From positions 196,190 through 260,189 of the forward strand of contig UCKM01000005.1 of the NCBI GenBank assembly GCA_900473175.1: a DNA stretch of 64,000 nucleotides, given 5' to 3'. Shown here piece by piece: positions 7,684-19,000 of the stretch. Source of the stretch: Hyphomicrobiales bacterium (lineage in GTDB: Bacteria > Pseudomonadota > Alphaproteobacteria > Rhizobiales > Rhizobiaceae). The first letter of the stretch is position 1, and every line of letters begins with the position of its first letter. Under the pieces are notes generated by a model. That model worked only from the letters and a program-made list of their open reading frames with translations, ran no database searches and was not told where the DNA came from. The position numbers were made by a program, and so were the translations under genes.

Positions 7684-10455
7684 ATGATCGAATGGATCAT
7701 CGGCGCGGCGCTTCTCGCTGGTGGTCTCTTCGGCACCAGCAAGACGAAACGGCCAAACGCGTCCCCGGCGTCCACTCCTCGCGAGGACTTCCCCGCCAAG
7801 ATCGCGGAGTGGCGCTCCCATTGGCAACCGACGGTAGATCACTCCCGGTGGATCCCGAAAAGCATGGCATCGCGCATTGTCGCGCGCTTTCCGCCGCCAA
7901 AGCGATCTGGGATATCCTTTCGGTTGCTTGGAGGTGATAGCGTCGAGCAGGAGCTGCTTGCCGAATTCGCAGCGCACAATGTAGCCTATCTCGCGCGACA
8001 GAAAGAGCGGCTGAAGCCATTCTTCGATACGGTCGAGAAGGACCCTCTTACCGACGATCAAATGGACGGCTGCATCTGCATGGACGATGCGGTGCAAATC
8101 GTGGCTGCGGCCGGGTCGGGCAAGACATCGACCATGGTCGCCCGGATCGGCTACGCCCTTCACGAAGGCCTGGTGAAACCCGAGCAGATACTCGTTCTTG
8201 CCTTCAACCGATCCGTCGCCGAGGAGCTCCAGTCTAGGGTCAATGCCAGGTTGGCTGGGTTCGACGGTATCGGTGCTGTCACGGTCAAAACCTTCAATGC
8301 CTTTGGCTTGGGCGTGATCGGCAAGGCGACAGGGCGGAAACCATCACTGGCGGAATGGGCCGAACCAGGCCGCGATAGCGCCACGATCGTCGAAATCATC
8401 GATGATATGCGATCAAGCGATGACAAGTTCCGGCACGATTGGGATTTGTTCCGCACCGTTTTTGGTCGAGACATCGGCTCGTGGAGCGATCCGTTGCAGG
8501 CCAATGCCTACCGCGACGGGCGGCGAGGCATCCTCACCGCGAAAGGCGAGATCGTCAAAAGCGAAGAGGAGCGAATGATCGCGGATTGGTTGTTCTACCA
8601 TGGCGTCCACTATCAATATGAGCAGCCTTACGAACATGACACCGCGACAGAGCATCATGGCCAGTATCGCCCAGACTTTTTCTACCCTGAGATAAATCTC
8701 TATCATGAGCATTTCGCGCTCAACGAAAGAGGTCAGGCGCCTCCACATTTTGGAGGCGATTATCTAGGCGGGGTCCGCTGGAAGCGTGAGCTTCACGCCG
8801 AAAAGGGCACCCGGCTCTTTGAGACCACTTCGCACGAGATCAGAAACGCAGAGGGCTTCGCAAACCTCGCCGAGGCGCTCACTCGCAGCGGCATCCTACT
8901 TCAATACGACCCTGATCGTCAGGCCAGGGGCCAACGCCCCGTTACGACCGAGCAACTTGCAGCGACGATCAGAATTTTCCAGCAGCACGTCAAAGGCAAT
9001 GGTCTCTCCCACGCACAGCTTCGGGAAACCGTTGCGAAGGACACGCGCGGCCATGCGGACCGGCTAACCCGGTTCCTGGCGCTCTATGAGCGGATAGCAG
9101 ACGAATGGGAGCGCCGGCTGCGGGAAGCCGACTGTATCGACTTTGACGACATGCTGTTGATGGCGATCGACCACATCGAAAGCGGCGGTTTCGTCAGCCC
9201 CTACATGATGGTGCTGGCCGATGAGTTTCAGGACACCTCACGGGCCAAGGTGCGCCTGCTAAAGGCCCTGCTGACGAGCGCAGGGGAAGAGGCGCATCTC
9301 TGCGTCGTCGGCGATGATTGGCAGGGCATCAACCGCTTCGCCGGCGCCGACATTTCCGTAATGACCGAGTTTGAAAAGGTGTTCGCCAATTCGACCCGGC
9401 TCATGCTGAGCACGACCTTCCGCTGTCCCGCGCAGCTATGCGAAGCCTCAAGCGCTTTCGTTCAAGCCAATCCCCGGCAGATTAGAAAGACCGTCGAGAC
9501 GACCAATCCCTATACGAAGAAATCGCTGCATACGTTTGCCGCCGAAACTCAGGCCCTCGCGCTGGCTCGGCTCGAGCAGGATCTGCACAGCATGTATGAT
9601 TTCGCGCGGAGTGGGCGACTAAACACAGATTCCGGTGACCGCATCAGCGTGATGATGCTCGGCCGGTACAACAATGACGAACCGCGAGGGTGGCAGCGCT
9701 GGAAACGGCGCTTCGGCGACCTTCTGAGTATTGAATACCGCACGGTCCATTCTTCTAAGGGCCTGGAAGCCGACTACGTGATGCTCCTGAACGTCGTTGA
9801 GGGCATGATGGGCTTTCCAAGCCAGATTACCGACGATCCGATCCTCCAGATAGCGATGCCCGAACCCGACCCATATCCTTTGGCTGAGGAGCGCCGCCTT
9901 TTCTACGTCGCGCTCACGCGGGCTCGCCGTCAGGTTCGCATTTACACCCTGGCCGATGCGCCATCGCGCTTCCTGATCGAGCTAGCGAGAACCGGCGCGG
10001 TGGAGATCGAAGCGGAGGAAGGCGTTCTGAGCCCGTGCCCGAAGTGCGGCTGCGGCACCATGAGGCGGTACGACGGCCAATATGGCCCGTTCGAGGCGTG
10101 CAGCACCCACCCTCGTTGTGATTTCAAGCGCAACATCTCGGTGGAAAGTTCCCGTGCGGGGGCACCGTCCAATCGGGTGAGGATCGCAAGCCCGATGTCA
10201 GTTGAAGATTCTTGTCCCACCTGTGGCGATGGATCGATGGTCGTTCGTTCCGGCGGAGCATATCAACCGTTCCTGGCTTGCTCGGGCTATCCTTCCTGCA
10301 AGACTACCGCCGCCCTTGACGGAGGCACTGAGGGTGGCGAAACTCGAAGGCAGACGTTGCCGATTGATCATCTAGCCGGACCCGGCTCGCGGACGACCCT
10401 AGATGCTCCACCGAATCGGCGAGATAGAAGCGTGAGCCGGAAGGGATTAGATTGA
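7684..10455 (+). CDS. UvrD/HelD-type helicase with two zinc ribbons
   Basis: This 923-residue protein has GGAGG before ATG 7684. A hydrophobic N-terminus ([14 protein letters not shown]) is followed by superfamily 1 motifs: Walker [10 protein letters not shown] near residue 145, Walker [10 protein letters not shown] near 513, then [12 protein letters not shown] and [11 protein letters not shown]. Between motif I and motif II, near residues 293-360, is an insertion with [19 protein letters not shown] and YHEHF, resembling a PD-(D/E)XK nuclease core. Two topoisomerase-type C4 zinc ribbons close the protein (CPKCG...C...C near 784-815 and CPTCG...C...C near 843-877). E. coli helicase IV is a distant relative. 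It is probably DNA repair or defence cargo of the element. Confidence 0.85.
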   Translation: MIEWIIGAALLAGGLFGTSKTKRPNASPASTPREDFPAKIAEWRSHWQPTVDHSRWIPKSMASRIVARFPPPKRSGISFRLLGGDSVEQELLAEFAAHNVAYLARQKERLKPFFDTVEKDPLTDDQMDGCICMDDAVQIVAAAGSGKTSTMVARIGYALHEGLVKPEQILVLAFNRSVAEELQSRVNARLAGFDGIGAVTVKTFNAFGLGVIGKATGRKPSLAEWAEPGRDSATIVEIIDDMRSSDDKFRHDWDLFRTVFGRDIGSWSDPLQANAYRDGRRGILTAKGEIVKSEEERMIADWLFYHGVHYQYEQPYEHDTATEHHGQYRPDFFYPEINLYHEHFALNERGQAPPHFGGDYLGGVRWKRELHAEKGTRLFETTSHEIRNAEGFANLAEALTRSGILLQYDPDRQARGQRPVTTEQLAATIRIFQQHVKGNGLSHAQLRETVAKDTRGHADRLTRFLALYERIADEWERRLREADCIDFDDMLLMAIDHIESGGFVSPYMMVLADEFQDTSRAKVRLLKALLTSAGEEAHLCVVGDDWQGINRFAGADISVMTEFEKVFANSTRLMLSTTFRCPAQLCEASSAFVQANPRQIRKTVETTNPYTKKSLHTFAAETQALALARLEQDLHSMYDFARSGRLNTDSGDRISVMMLGRYNNDEPRGWQRWKRRFGDLLSIEYRTVHSSKGLEADYVMLLNVVEGMMGFPSQITDDPILQIAMPEPDPYPLAEERRLFYVALTRARRQVRIYTLADAPSRFLIELARTGAVEIEAEEGVLSPCPKCGCGTMRRYDGQYGPFEACSTHPRCDFKRNISVESSRAGAPSNRVRIASPMSVEDSCPTCGDGSMVVRSGGAYQPFLACSGYPSCKTTAALDGGTEGGETRRQTLPIDHLAGPGSRTTLDAPPNRRDRSVSRKGLD

Positions 10456-10607
10456 GCGCCGTGCATCAAAGGAATTCCCTGAGCGCGCCGATGATCGCTC
10501 GTGACGATCACGATAGCGCACTAAATGCCGATCCCCAGCTCCGGCACCACCTCCGGATACACTTCGGAAAAAACATTATATATCAAAGCTCTAGAACAAA
10601 CCATCGG

Positions 10608-10772
10608 ATGATCCACAATCACCCCTCCGGCGACCCCACTCCCTCGAAGGCCGATATCGACATGACCAAGACCATTGCCGGTATCGGTGCACAAATGGCC
10701 ATCGTCGTGCATGACCACATCATCATCGGCAAAAGTGGCCATGCCAGTTTGAAGGGTCTGAAGCTTTTTTGA
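10608..10772 (+). pseudogene. C-terminal remnant of a RadC/JAB-domain gene
   Basis: The fragment encodes [16 protein letters not shown] and then [19 protein letters not shown], the end of RadC with its JAMM metal-binding motif (HNHPSGD). The N-terminal two thirds of RadC are absent, and several residues between the two blocks are missing or rearranged. The open frame extends back to 10452 only through unrelated sequence and a TTG codon. It marks a probable boundary or decay scar of the mobile element. Confidence 0.75.
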
Positions 10773-10864
10773 GGTGTGTTTCCGGATGGCTCGTAGGGCA
10801 AACACGATCAAATGAAGCGTCCGAAATCCTCCTATTCAGGTATCGTGCTTGAATGGAGGTTTGA

Positions 10865-11698
10865 ATGAATTCGGTCGAGAAGGCGATCTGGTTTATCGAA
10901 GGGCATTTCGCCGAGGATATAACACTCGACGATATCGCGGCTTCGGCCGGGCTGTCGCGCTTTTATATGTCGCGTGCCTTTGCAGCAGTCACCGGCTGTT
11001 CGGTCAGCGGCTACATGCGTGGCCGCAGGCTCAGCGAAGCAGCGAAGGTTCTTTGCAAAGGTGCCCCCGATATTCTCTGCGTCGCTCTCGAAGCCGGTTA
11101 CAACTCCCATGAAGCATTCACGCGGGCCTTTCGCGACCAATTCGGCATGACGCCCGAACAGGTCCGCGCGGAGGGCCACGTCAACAACATCCCATTGGTG
11201 GAGGCTATCAAAATGCAAGAATCATTGCTTGTCGATCTCGAAACACCCCGCATTGTCGACGGCAAACCGCTGCTCGTCGTTGGCATTGGCGCGCGATACA
11301 ATTGTGAGAGCAGCAAGGCGATCCCATCGCAATGGCAGCGGTTCGCCCCTTTTGTCGGCCATGTGCCGGGTCAGGTGGGCGATGTATGCTATGGCGTTTG
11401 CTGCAACAGCGATGATGAGAACAATTTCGACTATGTCGCAGGTGTCGAGGTAAAAGACTTCACGGACGTTCCCGCGGAGTTCAGCCGCGTGCGCATACCG
11501 GCGCAGACATACCTGGTGTTCGCCCACAGAGACCACATTTCAACCATCAGGAGCACGTTCATGACGATATGGGGCAAATATCTCCCGGAATCTGGCCATG
11601 AAGTGGCCGATGCCGCCAATTTCGAGCGGTACGGACCCGAATTCGACCCGCGCACAGGCAATGGCGGCCTGGAAATCTGGATCCCTGTAAAGAAGTAA
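10865..11698 (+). CDS. AraC-family regulator with GyrI-like effector domain
   Basis: This 277-residue protein has GGAGG seven bases before the ATG. Residues ~1-100 form two AraC helix-turn-helices (ITLDDIAASAGLSRFYMSRA and ILCVALEAGYNSHEAFTRAF, ending FGMTPEQVR). Residues ~120-277 form a GyrI-like/AraC effector-binding domain (YCG-type fold, ending GGLEIWIPVKK). Relatives such as Rob and SoxS-type fusions sense small hydrophobic compounds. No adjacent target operon is obvious, since the next gene is 390 bases away beyond a foldback repeat. Confidence 0.9.
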   Translation: MNSVEKAIWFIEGHFAEDITLDDIAASAGLSRFYMSRAFAAVTGCSVSGYMRGRRLSEAAKVLCKGAPDILCVALEAGYNSHEAFTRAFRDQFGMTPEQVRAEGHVNNIPLVEAIKMQESLLVDLETPRIVDGKPLLVVGIGARYNCESSKAIPSQWQRFAPFVGHVPGQVGDVCYGVCCNSDDENNFDYVAGVEVKDFTDVPAEFSRVRIPAQTYLVFAHRDHISTIRSTFMTIWGKYLPESGHEVADAANFERYGPEFDPRTGNGGLEIWIPVKK

Positions 11699-11708
11699 CG
11701 TTCTTGTT

Positions 11709-11979
11709 GCAGCATTGCTGTGCGTGGTTCGACAGGCTTGTCTGTTTGATTTGGTGCATAATGATGAGGTTCCCTGGCTTGTCATACGGGGTCGATGCCC
11801 CTTGCAACTGTTCGGGGTTCATCGAAGGACAGGGCCATGCTCACCATCGGACTTTCATCGGTCCGGCCCGTCGAACGGCCTCCTGTCCATCGGCCCACGT
11901 GCTGGTATGAGCGCGTGGGCCTCATCATTATGCACAAATCAAACAGACAAGCCTGTCGAACCACGCACAGCAATGCTGC
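11709..11979. repeat. Foldback element with ~60-bp inverted repeats
   Basis: Bases 11709-11769 are the reverse complement of 11920-11979 with one single-base indel as the only difference. The 150-bp centre contains an internal 7-bp stem (GCCCACG/CGTGGGC). The arms carry GCGTGGTTCGACAGGCT, which recurs at 26329-26526. It encodes no transposase, so it resembles a non-autonomous palindromic repeat. It fills most of the 389-base interval between the AraC regulator and the next gene; the rest shows nothing. Confidence 0.85.
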
Positions 11980-12087
11980 CAAACTCCCTTGCGAGAGCAA
12001 CCATGCAACGCCCCATCCGTTACTACTGACATATGGCTTTCAGGATGACTGGAGATATGATGAGCCGAATTATTGGGAGTGAGAACC

Positions 12088-12807
12088 ATGCTGCAAGCTT
12101 GCCTTAATGGCGGTCGTACCCGTGAATTTCATGCAGCGGTGCCCTACACAGCGGACGAACTTGCCCAGGACGCGGCGCGTGTCGTTGCAGCCGGCGCGAG
12201 CGAACTGCATATCCATCCTCGCACCTACGATGGTCTGGAGACGATCAATCCCGGCGATGTTGCCGAGACGCTGCTTGCGGTGCGCAAGAGTGTTCCCGAG
12301 GTGCCAATAGGCCTGTCGACGCACTCGAGGATACTGCCAGGCGGCAGGGCCCGGCAAAAGCTGATCGAACAATGGCAGGTTGCTCCAGACTATGTGTCGA
12401 TCAATCTCATCGAGGAGGACGCGGGCGAGGTCATGGCCTTGGCACGCAGCAAGGGAATAGGCATAGAAGCCGGTCTCTGGTCGATCAGCGATGCGAAGCG
12501 CTTCGTCGCCATGCCCGATGCTGGGGATTGCCTTCGGATTCTGATCGAAATCGAGGAGCAGGATACCGAGGAAGGTATGATCGCTGCGACCGGCATAATG
12601 TCGGTGCTGGAACAGGCCGGATCACAGCTCCCCATCCTTCTCCACGGCGATGAGGCGAGCGTGTGGCCGATGTTCAATCTGGCCATAGCGCACGGCTACG
12701 ACCGCCGTATTGGTCTGGAAGACGGCAAGCTGCTCCCGGAGGGCAAGGAAGCCGAAGACAATGCCGACCTGATACGCGCGGCCGCCGTGCTGGGTCAGGG
12801 TACCTGA
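12088..12807 (+). CDS. Beta-keto acid cleavage family enzyme (BKACE, DUF849)
   Basis: This 239-residue protein starts at ATG 12088 with GGGAG upstream. Family enzymes are TIM barrels that condense acetyl-CoA with a beta-keto acid using a zinc ion. The HxH zinc motif is visible (ELHIHPR), as are GLSTHSRILPGG and the C-terminal HGDEASVWPM...RIGLEDG. It is shorter than many BKACE proteins (270-310 residues). The substrate cannot be predicted. It stands alone, with a terminator directly after its stop. Confidence 0.85.
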   Translation: MLQACLNGGRTREFHAAVPYTADELAQDAARVVAAGASELHIHPRTYDGLETINPGDVAETLLAVRKSVPEVPIGLSTHSRILPGGRARQKLIEQWQVAPDYVSINLIEEDAGEVMALARSKGIGIEAGLWSISDAKRFVAMPDAGDCLRILIEIEEQDTEEGMIAATGIMSVLEQAGSQLPILLHGDEASVWPMFNLAIAHGYDRRIGLEDGKLLPEGKEAEDNADLIRAAAVLGQGT

Positions 12808-12812
12808 AATGC

Positions 12813-12839
12813 AAAAAAGGCCGCTGATGCGGCCTTTTT
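12813..12839. terminator. Bidirectional rho-independent terminator
   Basis: A six-base-pair stem GGCCGC/GCGGCC with a TGAT loop is flanked by six A and five T. It lies between the convergent BKACE gene and tig and can serve both. Confidence 0.9.
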
Positions 12840-12862
12840 CACGATCACAATGCGGTTAAAGC

Positions 12863-14287
12863 TTATGCCTCGTCTTCGGTCTTCTTCTTGGCGGCCTTCT
12901 TCGGCGCTGCCTTCTTGGCAGGCTTCTTGGCTTCATCCGACTTGGTATCTGCCTCGTCGTCAGCCATCAGCACTTCCTTGGTCACCTTCTTGTCAGTGAC
13001 ATTGATGTTCGAGAGCAGGTGATCAACAACCTTTTCCTCGAAGATCGGCGCGCGCAGATTGTTGACGGCTTCCGGCGTCTTGCGGAAGAATTCATAGATC
13101 TGCTGTTCCTGACCGGGATAGCGGCGAACCTGGTCGTAAACGGCGCGCTGCAGTTCTTCTTCGGTCACTTCGATGCCGGCCTTGTTGCCGATTTCCGAGA
13201 GCACGAGGCCAAGACGCACGCGGCGTTCAGCCAGCTTGCGATACTCTTCGCGAGCTTCTTCCTCCGTCGTGTCTTCGTCTTCGAAGGTCTTGCCGGCTTC
13301 CTGCAAATCGTTGCCGATCTGTGCCCAGATATTGTTGAACTCGGCGTTGATCAGGCGCTCCGGCGATTCGAACTTGTACTCGCCATCGAGCGCATCAAGA
13401 ATCTGGCGCTTGACCTTTTGACGGGTGAAGGTGCCGTACTGGCTTTCGATCTGCTCGCGGATGACCTGACGCAGACGATCGGCACTTTCGATGCCGAGCT
13501 TCTTGGCGGTCTCGTCGTTGATTTCGAGTTCGCCGGGCTTTGCCACTTCCTTGACGGTGACGTCGAAGGTTGCGTCCTTGCCTGCGAGATGGGCCGCACC
13601 GTACTCGGCCGGGAACGTCACGTTGATCTGCTTTTCATCGCCCGCCTTGACGCCGATCAGCTGATCTTCGAAGCCCGGAATGAACTGGCCGGACCCGAGA
13701 ACGAGCGTCGCATCGGTGTCGGCACCGCCGTCGAACGGAACGCCATCGACCTTGCCGAGGTAATCCATGGTGACGCGATCGCCGCTCTCGGCCTTGCCCT
13801 TCTTGGTCTCGAAAGTCTGGGCGGAGCTCGCAACGCGCTTGACCTGCTCTTCGACTTCCTCGTCGGTCACGTCGACCACTTCACGGGTAACGGAAATCTT
13901 GGAAGCATCCTTGAGCTCGATAGCGGGCAGAACTTCGTAATTCAGCGAGAATTCGAAATCGGCCTGGCCGGTCAGAACCTTTTCCGCTTCCTTCTCGTCC
14001 TCGGTCATGACGACTTCAGGCTGGGTGGCGGATTTTTCGTTGCGGTCGGCAAGGATCGAGCGCGAAGAATCGCTCAGGATTTCATTGACGACTTCAGCCA
14101 TGAACGACTTGCCGTACATCTTGCGCAGATGGCTCATGGGCACTTTGCCGGGGCGGAAGCCGTTGATGCGCGCCTTGGCGCTGGCGCCTTGGAGGCGTTC
14201 GGAAAGCTTTGCTTCCAGATCCTTGGCCGGTACGACGACCTTGATCTCGCGCTTCAGCCCTTCATTGAGCGTTTCAGTAACCTGCAT
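12863..14287 (-). CDS. tig: Trigger factor
   Basis: This 474-residue ribosome-bound chaperone and peptidyl-prolyl isomerase folds nascent chains. The start [17 protein letters not shown] is placed at ATG 14287 with GAAGG seven bases upstream; a TTG six bases earlier is less likely. The N-terminal domain has the ribosome-contact signature GFRPGKVP at about residue 45. The FKBP-like domain ([14 protein letters not shown]...) spans ~165-250. The C-terminal chaperone arms follow, ending in a Lys/Ala-rich tail ([16 protein letters not shown]). A monocistronic gene with a long upstream region. Confidence 0.97.
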   Translation of the reverse strand: MQVTETLNEGLKREIKVVVPAKDLEAKLSERLQGASAKARINGFRPGKVPMSHLRKMYGKSFMAEVVNEILSDSSRSILADRNEKSATQPEVVMTEDEKEAEKVLTGQADFEFSLNYEVLPAIELKDASKISVTREVVDVTDEEVEEQVKRVASSAQTFETKKGKAESGDRVTMDYLGKVDGVPFDGGADTDATLVLGSGQFIPGFEDQLIGVKAGDEKQINVTFPAEYGAAHLAGKDATFDVTVKEVAKPGELEINDETAKKLGIESADRLRQVIREQIESQYGTFTRQKVKRQILDALDGEYKFESPERLINAEFNNIWAQIGNDLQEAGKTFEDEDTTEEEAREEYRKLAERRVRLGLVLSEIGNKAGIEVTEEELQRAVYDQVRRYPGQEQQIYEFFRKTPEAVNNLRAPIFEEKVVDHLLSNINVTDKKVTKEVLMADDEADTKSDEAKKPAKKAAPKKAAKKKTEDEA

Positions 14288-14871
14288 GTCCAAACCTTCA
14301 CTTTTTTAACATTCGTCCCGCCGTCGCCGGCTCATTGGCCAAATTGCGGGAGAGAAACTGTCTGCCATCACGGCGTCCGGTGCGGATGGAGCGAGCTTGA
14401 ACCCTTGCCATCCACGTTGATTTTATTGCCTTATTTCTAACTCAACTCTCGATTTGTGGCACAGATTGTATCACAGAATGTGGCACAAAGTTGCGGAAGA
14501 AATTGCACCCTTACCGACTGGTCGCTCCCTTTACTTGCCTTGCGTGCAAAAATCAATGGCGCAGCCGCCAGGGCCGGCGAAATTGCCAGCCTGCCTCGTC
14601 GCCGACCCACGATTGCAAGGTGACAACCAAATCGAACTATGCAAGTCTGGATAGGTGGGTTTCAGGACGCGTGATTTTGGACGGCGTTGCTTGCAATGTG
14701 TTGCGTACGGATCCAGTCTGAGCTTTCCACGCCATAGAGCGTTTAATATCTGACTTGCATCACTTGGTTTGACGATGCGCGGAAGCGGTATTCCGAACTG
14801 TACCAATCAGTGGATCACCTTGCATTTCGTTCCGCGCCGAATCGAAAGCCGACTGTCCTGGAGGCCTGCCC
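14288..14871. other. Long divergent intergenic region
   Basis: These 584 bases separate the divergent tig and efflux genes. Apart from the tandem TGTGnCACA motifs at 14455-14487, I see no RNA gene or convincing reading frame. Confidence 0.6.
14455..14487. promoter_or_regulatory. Three operator-like 9-mers at 12-bp spacing
   Basis: TGTGGCACA (14455), TGTATCACA (14467) and TGTGGCACA (14479) repeat exactly every 12 bases. The outer two are perfect palindromes around a central G. The array is 168 bases upstream of the tig start and about 385 bases upstream of the efflux adaptor. Direct repeats of palindromes at about one helical turn suggest a binding array for an unidentified regulator. Confidence 0.45.
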
Positions 14872-16035
14872 TTGTCACGAACGTTCATCCCAGCCGCAAA
14901 ACTCGGCTTTGCTGCCGCCATTTTCTTCACAACCGCAGCCTTGGCACAGGAAGCCGCCGCGCCGCCGCCCCCTCCCGTCACCGTGGCAAAGCCTGTCATG
15001 CGCGACATCATCGATGCGGATGAGTACATCGGACGGTTTGAAGCCGTCGACCAGGTTGCTGTGCGCTCCCGGGTTTCAGGTTACCTTGACACCGTTCATT
15101 TCAAGGACGGTGCTCTCGTCAAGAAGGGCGATCCCCTTTTCACCATAGATCAGCGACCGTTCGTAACCGCCCTCGATCAGGCGCAGGCGGCGCTTGAAGT
15201 CGCCAAGACGACAGCCACCTACGCGGAGGCGCAATACAAGCGGACGGAATCGCTGACCGGCAGTGGAACATTGTCGGTATCGACACTCGATGATCAGCGA
15301 CGTGCTTTCCTGGCCGGTCAGGCCAGCGTACGGGGCGCCGAGGCCGCTGTCGCCTCCGCCAAGCTCGACTTCGCCTATACTGAAATCACCGCGCCCCAGG
15401 ACGGGCGTATCGATCGCAGGCTCATTTCAATAGGCAATCTGGTGAATGCCAACGACACGATCCTGACGACGATCGTCTCGCTCGACCCGATCGACTTCTA
15501 TTTCGATGTCGATGAGCGGAACCTGCTTTCCTATGCGCGCACCGCGCGCGAACGCGGCAGCAACCTGCAGGAAGGCGGCGGCGGACTAGAGGTGACGGTG
15601 CGGCTAACCGATTCCAAGGAACCTCCGGTCAAGGGCAAGCTCGACTTCTCGGAAAACCGGCTCGATGCCGCGACGGGAACGATGCGTGTGCGAGCGCGCT
15701 TCGACAATCCCAAGTTCATCCTGCAGCCTGGCCTTTTCGGTCGCGTCGAGGTGGCCGCCTCAAATGTCTACAAGGGTATCCTGATCCCTGACGACGCCAT
15801 CGGTTCCGACCAGAATGAACGGGTTGTCTATGTGGTCGGCGATGACGGTACGGTTACAGCGAAGCCCGTCAGGCTGGGACCAAAGCAATATGGCTACCGC
15901 GTCATCCGCGAAGGCATGAGCGGTGATGAGACGATCGTTGTCAATGGCTTGATGCGCGTCCGGCCCGGCGCCAAGGTCAAGCCCGAACTCATCGTGCTTC
16001 CGCCGGAAGGCAAGGAAGCGGGGGTTAGCCAATGA
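14872..16035 (+). CDS. RND efflux periplasmic adaptor
   Basis: This 387-residue membrane fusion protein links an inner-membrane RND pump to an outer-membrane channel. The start is TTG 14872: GGAGG lies eight bases before it and it gives a good signal peptide (AAIFFTTAALAQ). The biotin-lipoyl-like halves (RSRVSGYLDTVHFKDGALV and AYTEITAPQDGRIDRRL) and the hairpin between them follow the AcrA/MexA pattern. No lipobox cysteine is present. It overlaps the pump gene by four bases (ATGA). Brucella BepD/BepF are family members; I cannot tell which is the orthologue. Confidence 0.92.
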   Translation: MSRTFIPAAKLGFAAAIFFTTAALAQEAAAPPPPPVTVAKPVMRDIIDADEYIGRFEAVDQVAVRSRVSGYLDTVHFKDGALVKKGDPLFTIDQRPFVTALDQAQAALEVAKTTATYAEAQYKRTESLTGSGTLSVSTLDDQRRAFLAGQASVRGAEAAVASAKLDFAYTEITAPQDGRIDRRLISIGNLVNANDTILTTIVSLDPIDFYFDVDERNLLSYARTARERGSNLQEGGGGLEVTVRLTDSKEPPVKGKLDFSENRLDAATGTMRVRARFDNPKFILQPGLFGRVEVAASNVYKGILIPDDAIGSDQNERVVYVVGDDGTVTAKPVRLGPKQYGYRVIREGMSGDETIVVNGLMRVRPGAKVKPELIVLPPEGKEAGVSQ

Positions 16036-19000
16036 GGTTCGCGCATTTCTTCGTTGACCGGCCCATCTTCGCATCTGTTCTATCCATCGTTCTTCTGATT
16101 GTCGGCGGCATCGCCTATACGCAGCTTCCCGTTGCGCAATACCCCGAAATCGCCCCGCCCACGATTGTCGTGCGCACCTCGTATCCGGGCGCCGATGCGG
16201 AAACGATTGCCAATACGGTCGCGACACCGATCGAACAGGAAATCAACGGCGTCGAGGACATGCTCTATATGTCCTCCTATTCGACCGCAGACGGTTCGAT
16301 GGCATTGACGATCACGTTCAAGCTCGGCACGGATCTCGATAAGGCGCAGGTTCTCGTGCAGAACCGAGTCTCGATCGCAGAACCGCGCCTACCGGAAGAA
16401 GTGCGCCGCCTCGGCATAACGACGACGAAAAGCTCGCCCGATCTGATGATGGTCGTCCACGTGCTTTCGCCCAACAACCGCTATGACCAGCTCTACGTAT
16501 CGAACTATGCCCGCACGCGCATTCGCGACGTCCTGTTGCGGCTCGATGGCGTCGGCGATCTCATCATCTTCGGCGAGCGCGAATATTCGCTGCGCATCTG
16601 GCTCGATCCGCAAAAGCTCGCGGCCTATTCCATGACGGCCAGCGATGTCGTCCAGTCCTTGCGCGACCAGAACGTGCAGGTCTCAGGTGGCTCGATCGGT
16701 GGCCCACCGTCGTCCGGAAACAACGCCTTCCAGTATACGGTGACGACCGAGGGACGCTTCAGTGACGCGAGACAGTTCCGCTATGTCATTGTAAAGGCTT
16801 CAGAAAGCGGCCGTCTTGTCCAGCTGCAGGATGTGGCACGTATCGAGCTTGGCGCGAAGGACTACGTGACCAACAGCTATCTCGACGGCAGTCCTGCTGT
16901 CGCGCTTGGCATTTTCAGCCGTCCCGGCACCAATGCGCTGGCCGCCGCCGCGACGATCCAGGCCACCATGAAGGATCTGGCCAAGGATTTCCCGGCGGGC
17001 CTTACCTACGACATCGTCTATAACCCTACGGAATTCATCTCGGAATCAATCAACGAAGTCTACAAGACCATTCTCGAAGCGGTGATCCTTGTTGCTTTGG
17101 TGGTCCTCGTCTTCCTGCAATCCTGGCGCACAGCGATCATCCCGATCGTCGCCATTCCCGTCTCGCTCATCGGCACGCTGGCCCTGCTATTGGCCTTCGG
17201 CTTCTCGCTCAACATGCTGACCCTGTTCGGCCTTGTACTTGCCATCGGTATCGTCGTGGATGATGCGATTGTGGTGGTGGAAAACGTCGAGCGAAATCTC
17301 GCGGCGGGCATGACACCGAAACAGGCGGCACACGTCACGATGGACGAAGTGGGAACGGCCGTCATCGCCATTTCGCTCGTGCTGATTGCGGTCTTCGTGC
17401 CGACGGCATTTATTCCGGGCATCTCCGGGCAGTTTTACCTGCAGTTTGCCGTCACGATTGCCGTGGCGACGGCGATCTCTGCGCTCAATTCGCTGACGCT
17501 GTCGCCGGCGCTTGCGGCAATCGTCTTGCGCCCGCATGAACATGCGCATTCGCGAAATCCGCTGGCACGCTTCGGACGAATGCTTGCCAATGGTTTCAAT
17601 ACCGGCTTCGACAAGATGGCGTCGGGCTATTCCTGGGTCATTCGACACCTCGTTGGCTCGGCTGTCGGTATCGTTGCCTCGCTCCTGGTATTTGCAGCCC
17701 TCCTCGGTGCAACCTGGTATATGGCGACTACGGTGCCGCGCGGCTTCATTCCCACCATGGACCAGGGCTACGCGATTGTCGTAGTCCAGCTGCCTGATGG
17801 GGCATCGCTGGAGCGGACCGACGCCGTGATCAAGAAAGTGTCCGACATCGTCAAGACCGTGCCGGGCGTCAAGAATGCGGTGGCTTTTGCCGGGTTCAAT
17901 GGCGCGACATTTACCAATGCATCCAACGCAGGCGTGGTCTTCACTCCATTTGAATCATTCGAAGATCGGTTGAAACAAGGTCTTTCCGCCAATGCGATCA
18001 TCGGCAAGCTGTTCGGCAGTCTGCAGAGTATCCAGGAAGCTTTCATCATCGCCGTGCCGCCCCCCTCGATCCGCGGGGTCGGCAATTCCGGCGGCTTCAA
18101 GATGCAATTGCTCGATCGCGACAGTTCCGACATGCGCAGGGTCCTCGGCCTTGCCTACCAGATGATGGGAGAAGCCAACAAGACCCCGGGTCTCACCGGT
18201 GTCTTCACCACCTTTTCGGCGTCGAGCCCGCAATATTTCCTCGAAGTCGATCGCGACAAGGCGAGAGCGTTGAATGTCCCCATCCCCAACATCTTCGAGA
18301 CGCTCTCGATTAATCTGGGTACGTCTTATGTAAATGATTTCAACGCTTTCGGTCGCGTTTATCAAGTGAGAGCGCAAGCGGACCGGCAATATCGCGTCGA
18401 TCGCGCCGATATCCTCGCGCTGAAGGTGCGCTCGGCAACGGGTGCACTGGTTCCACTGGGTACGCTCGTGGAAATCAGGGATACGACCGGCCCTTCGCTG
18501 GTCCAGCGCTACAATATGTACGTGTCGGTCCCTTTGCAGGGTAATCCGGCTCCGGGCGTTTCCACGGGTACAGCGCTCGACAAGATGGAGGCCCTGGCAG
18601 CGAAAACACTGCCGCCGGGGACGACTTTCAACTGGACCGAATTGGCCTTCCAGGAGCGCGGCACCGGCAACACCGCGATATTCATCTTCGGACTGTCTGT
18701 GATCTTCGTGTTCCTTGCACTATCGGCGCAATATGAAAGCTGGATCCTGCCGCTGGCAATCATCCTGATCGTTCCATTGGCAGTGCTCGCCGCGCTCATA
18801 GGCGTGCACTTGCGCGGCATGGACAACAATATTCTCACGCAGATCGGGCTAGTGGTCCTCATAGGCCTTGCCGCAAAGAACGCAATTCTGATTGTGGAAT
18901 TCGCACGACAGCATGAGGAAAGCGGTGCCACGCCTGTCGAAGCCGCCATCGAGGCGAGCCGCTTGCGCCTGCGTCCGATCCTGATGACGGCTTTCGCATT

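Noticed and set aside
13019-14440. Long plus-strand frame of 473 codons
   Set aside because: It is the antisense shadow of tig; the tig protein is fully conserved and the antisense product shows no domain.
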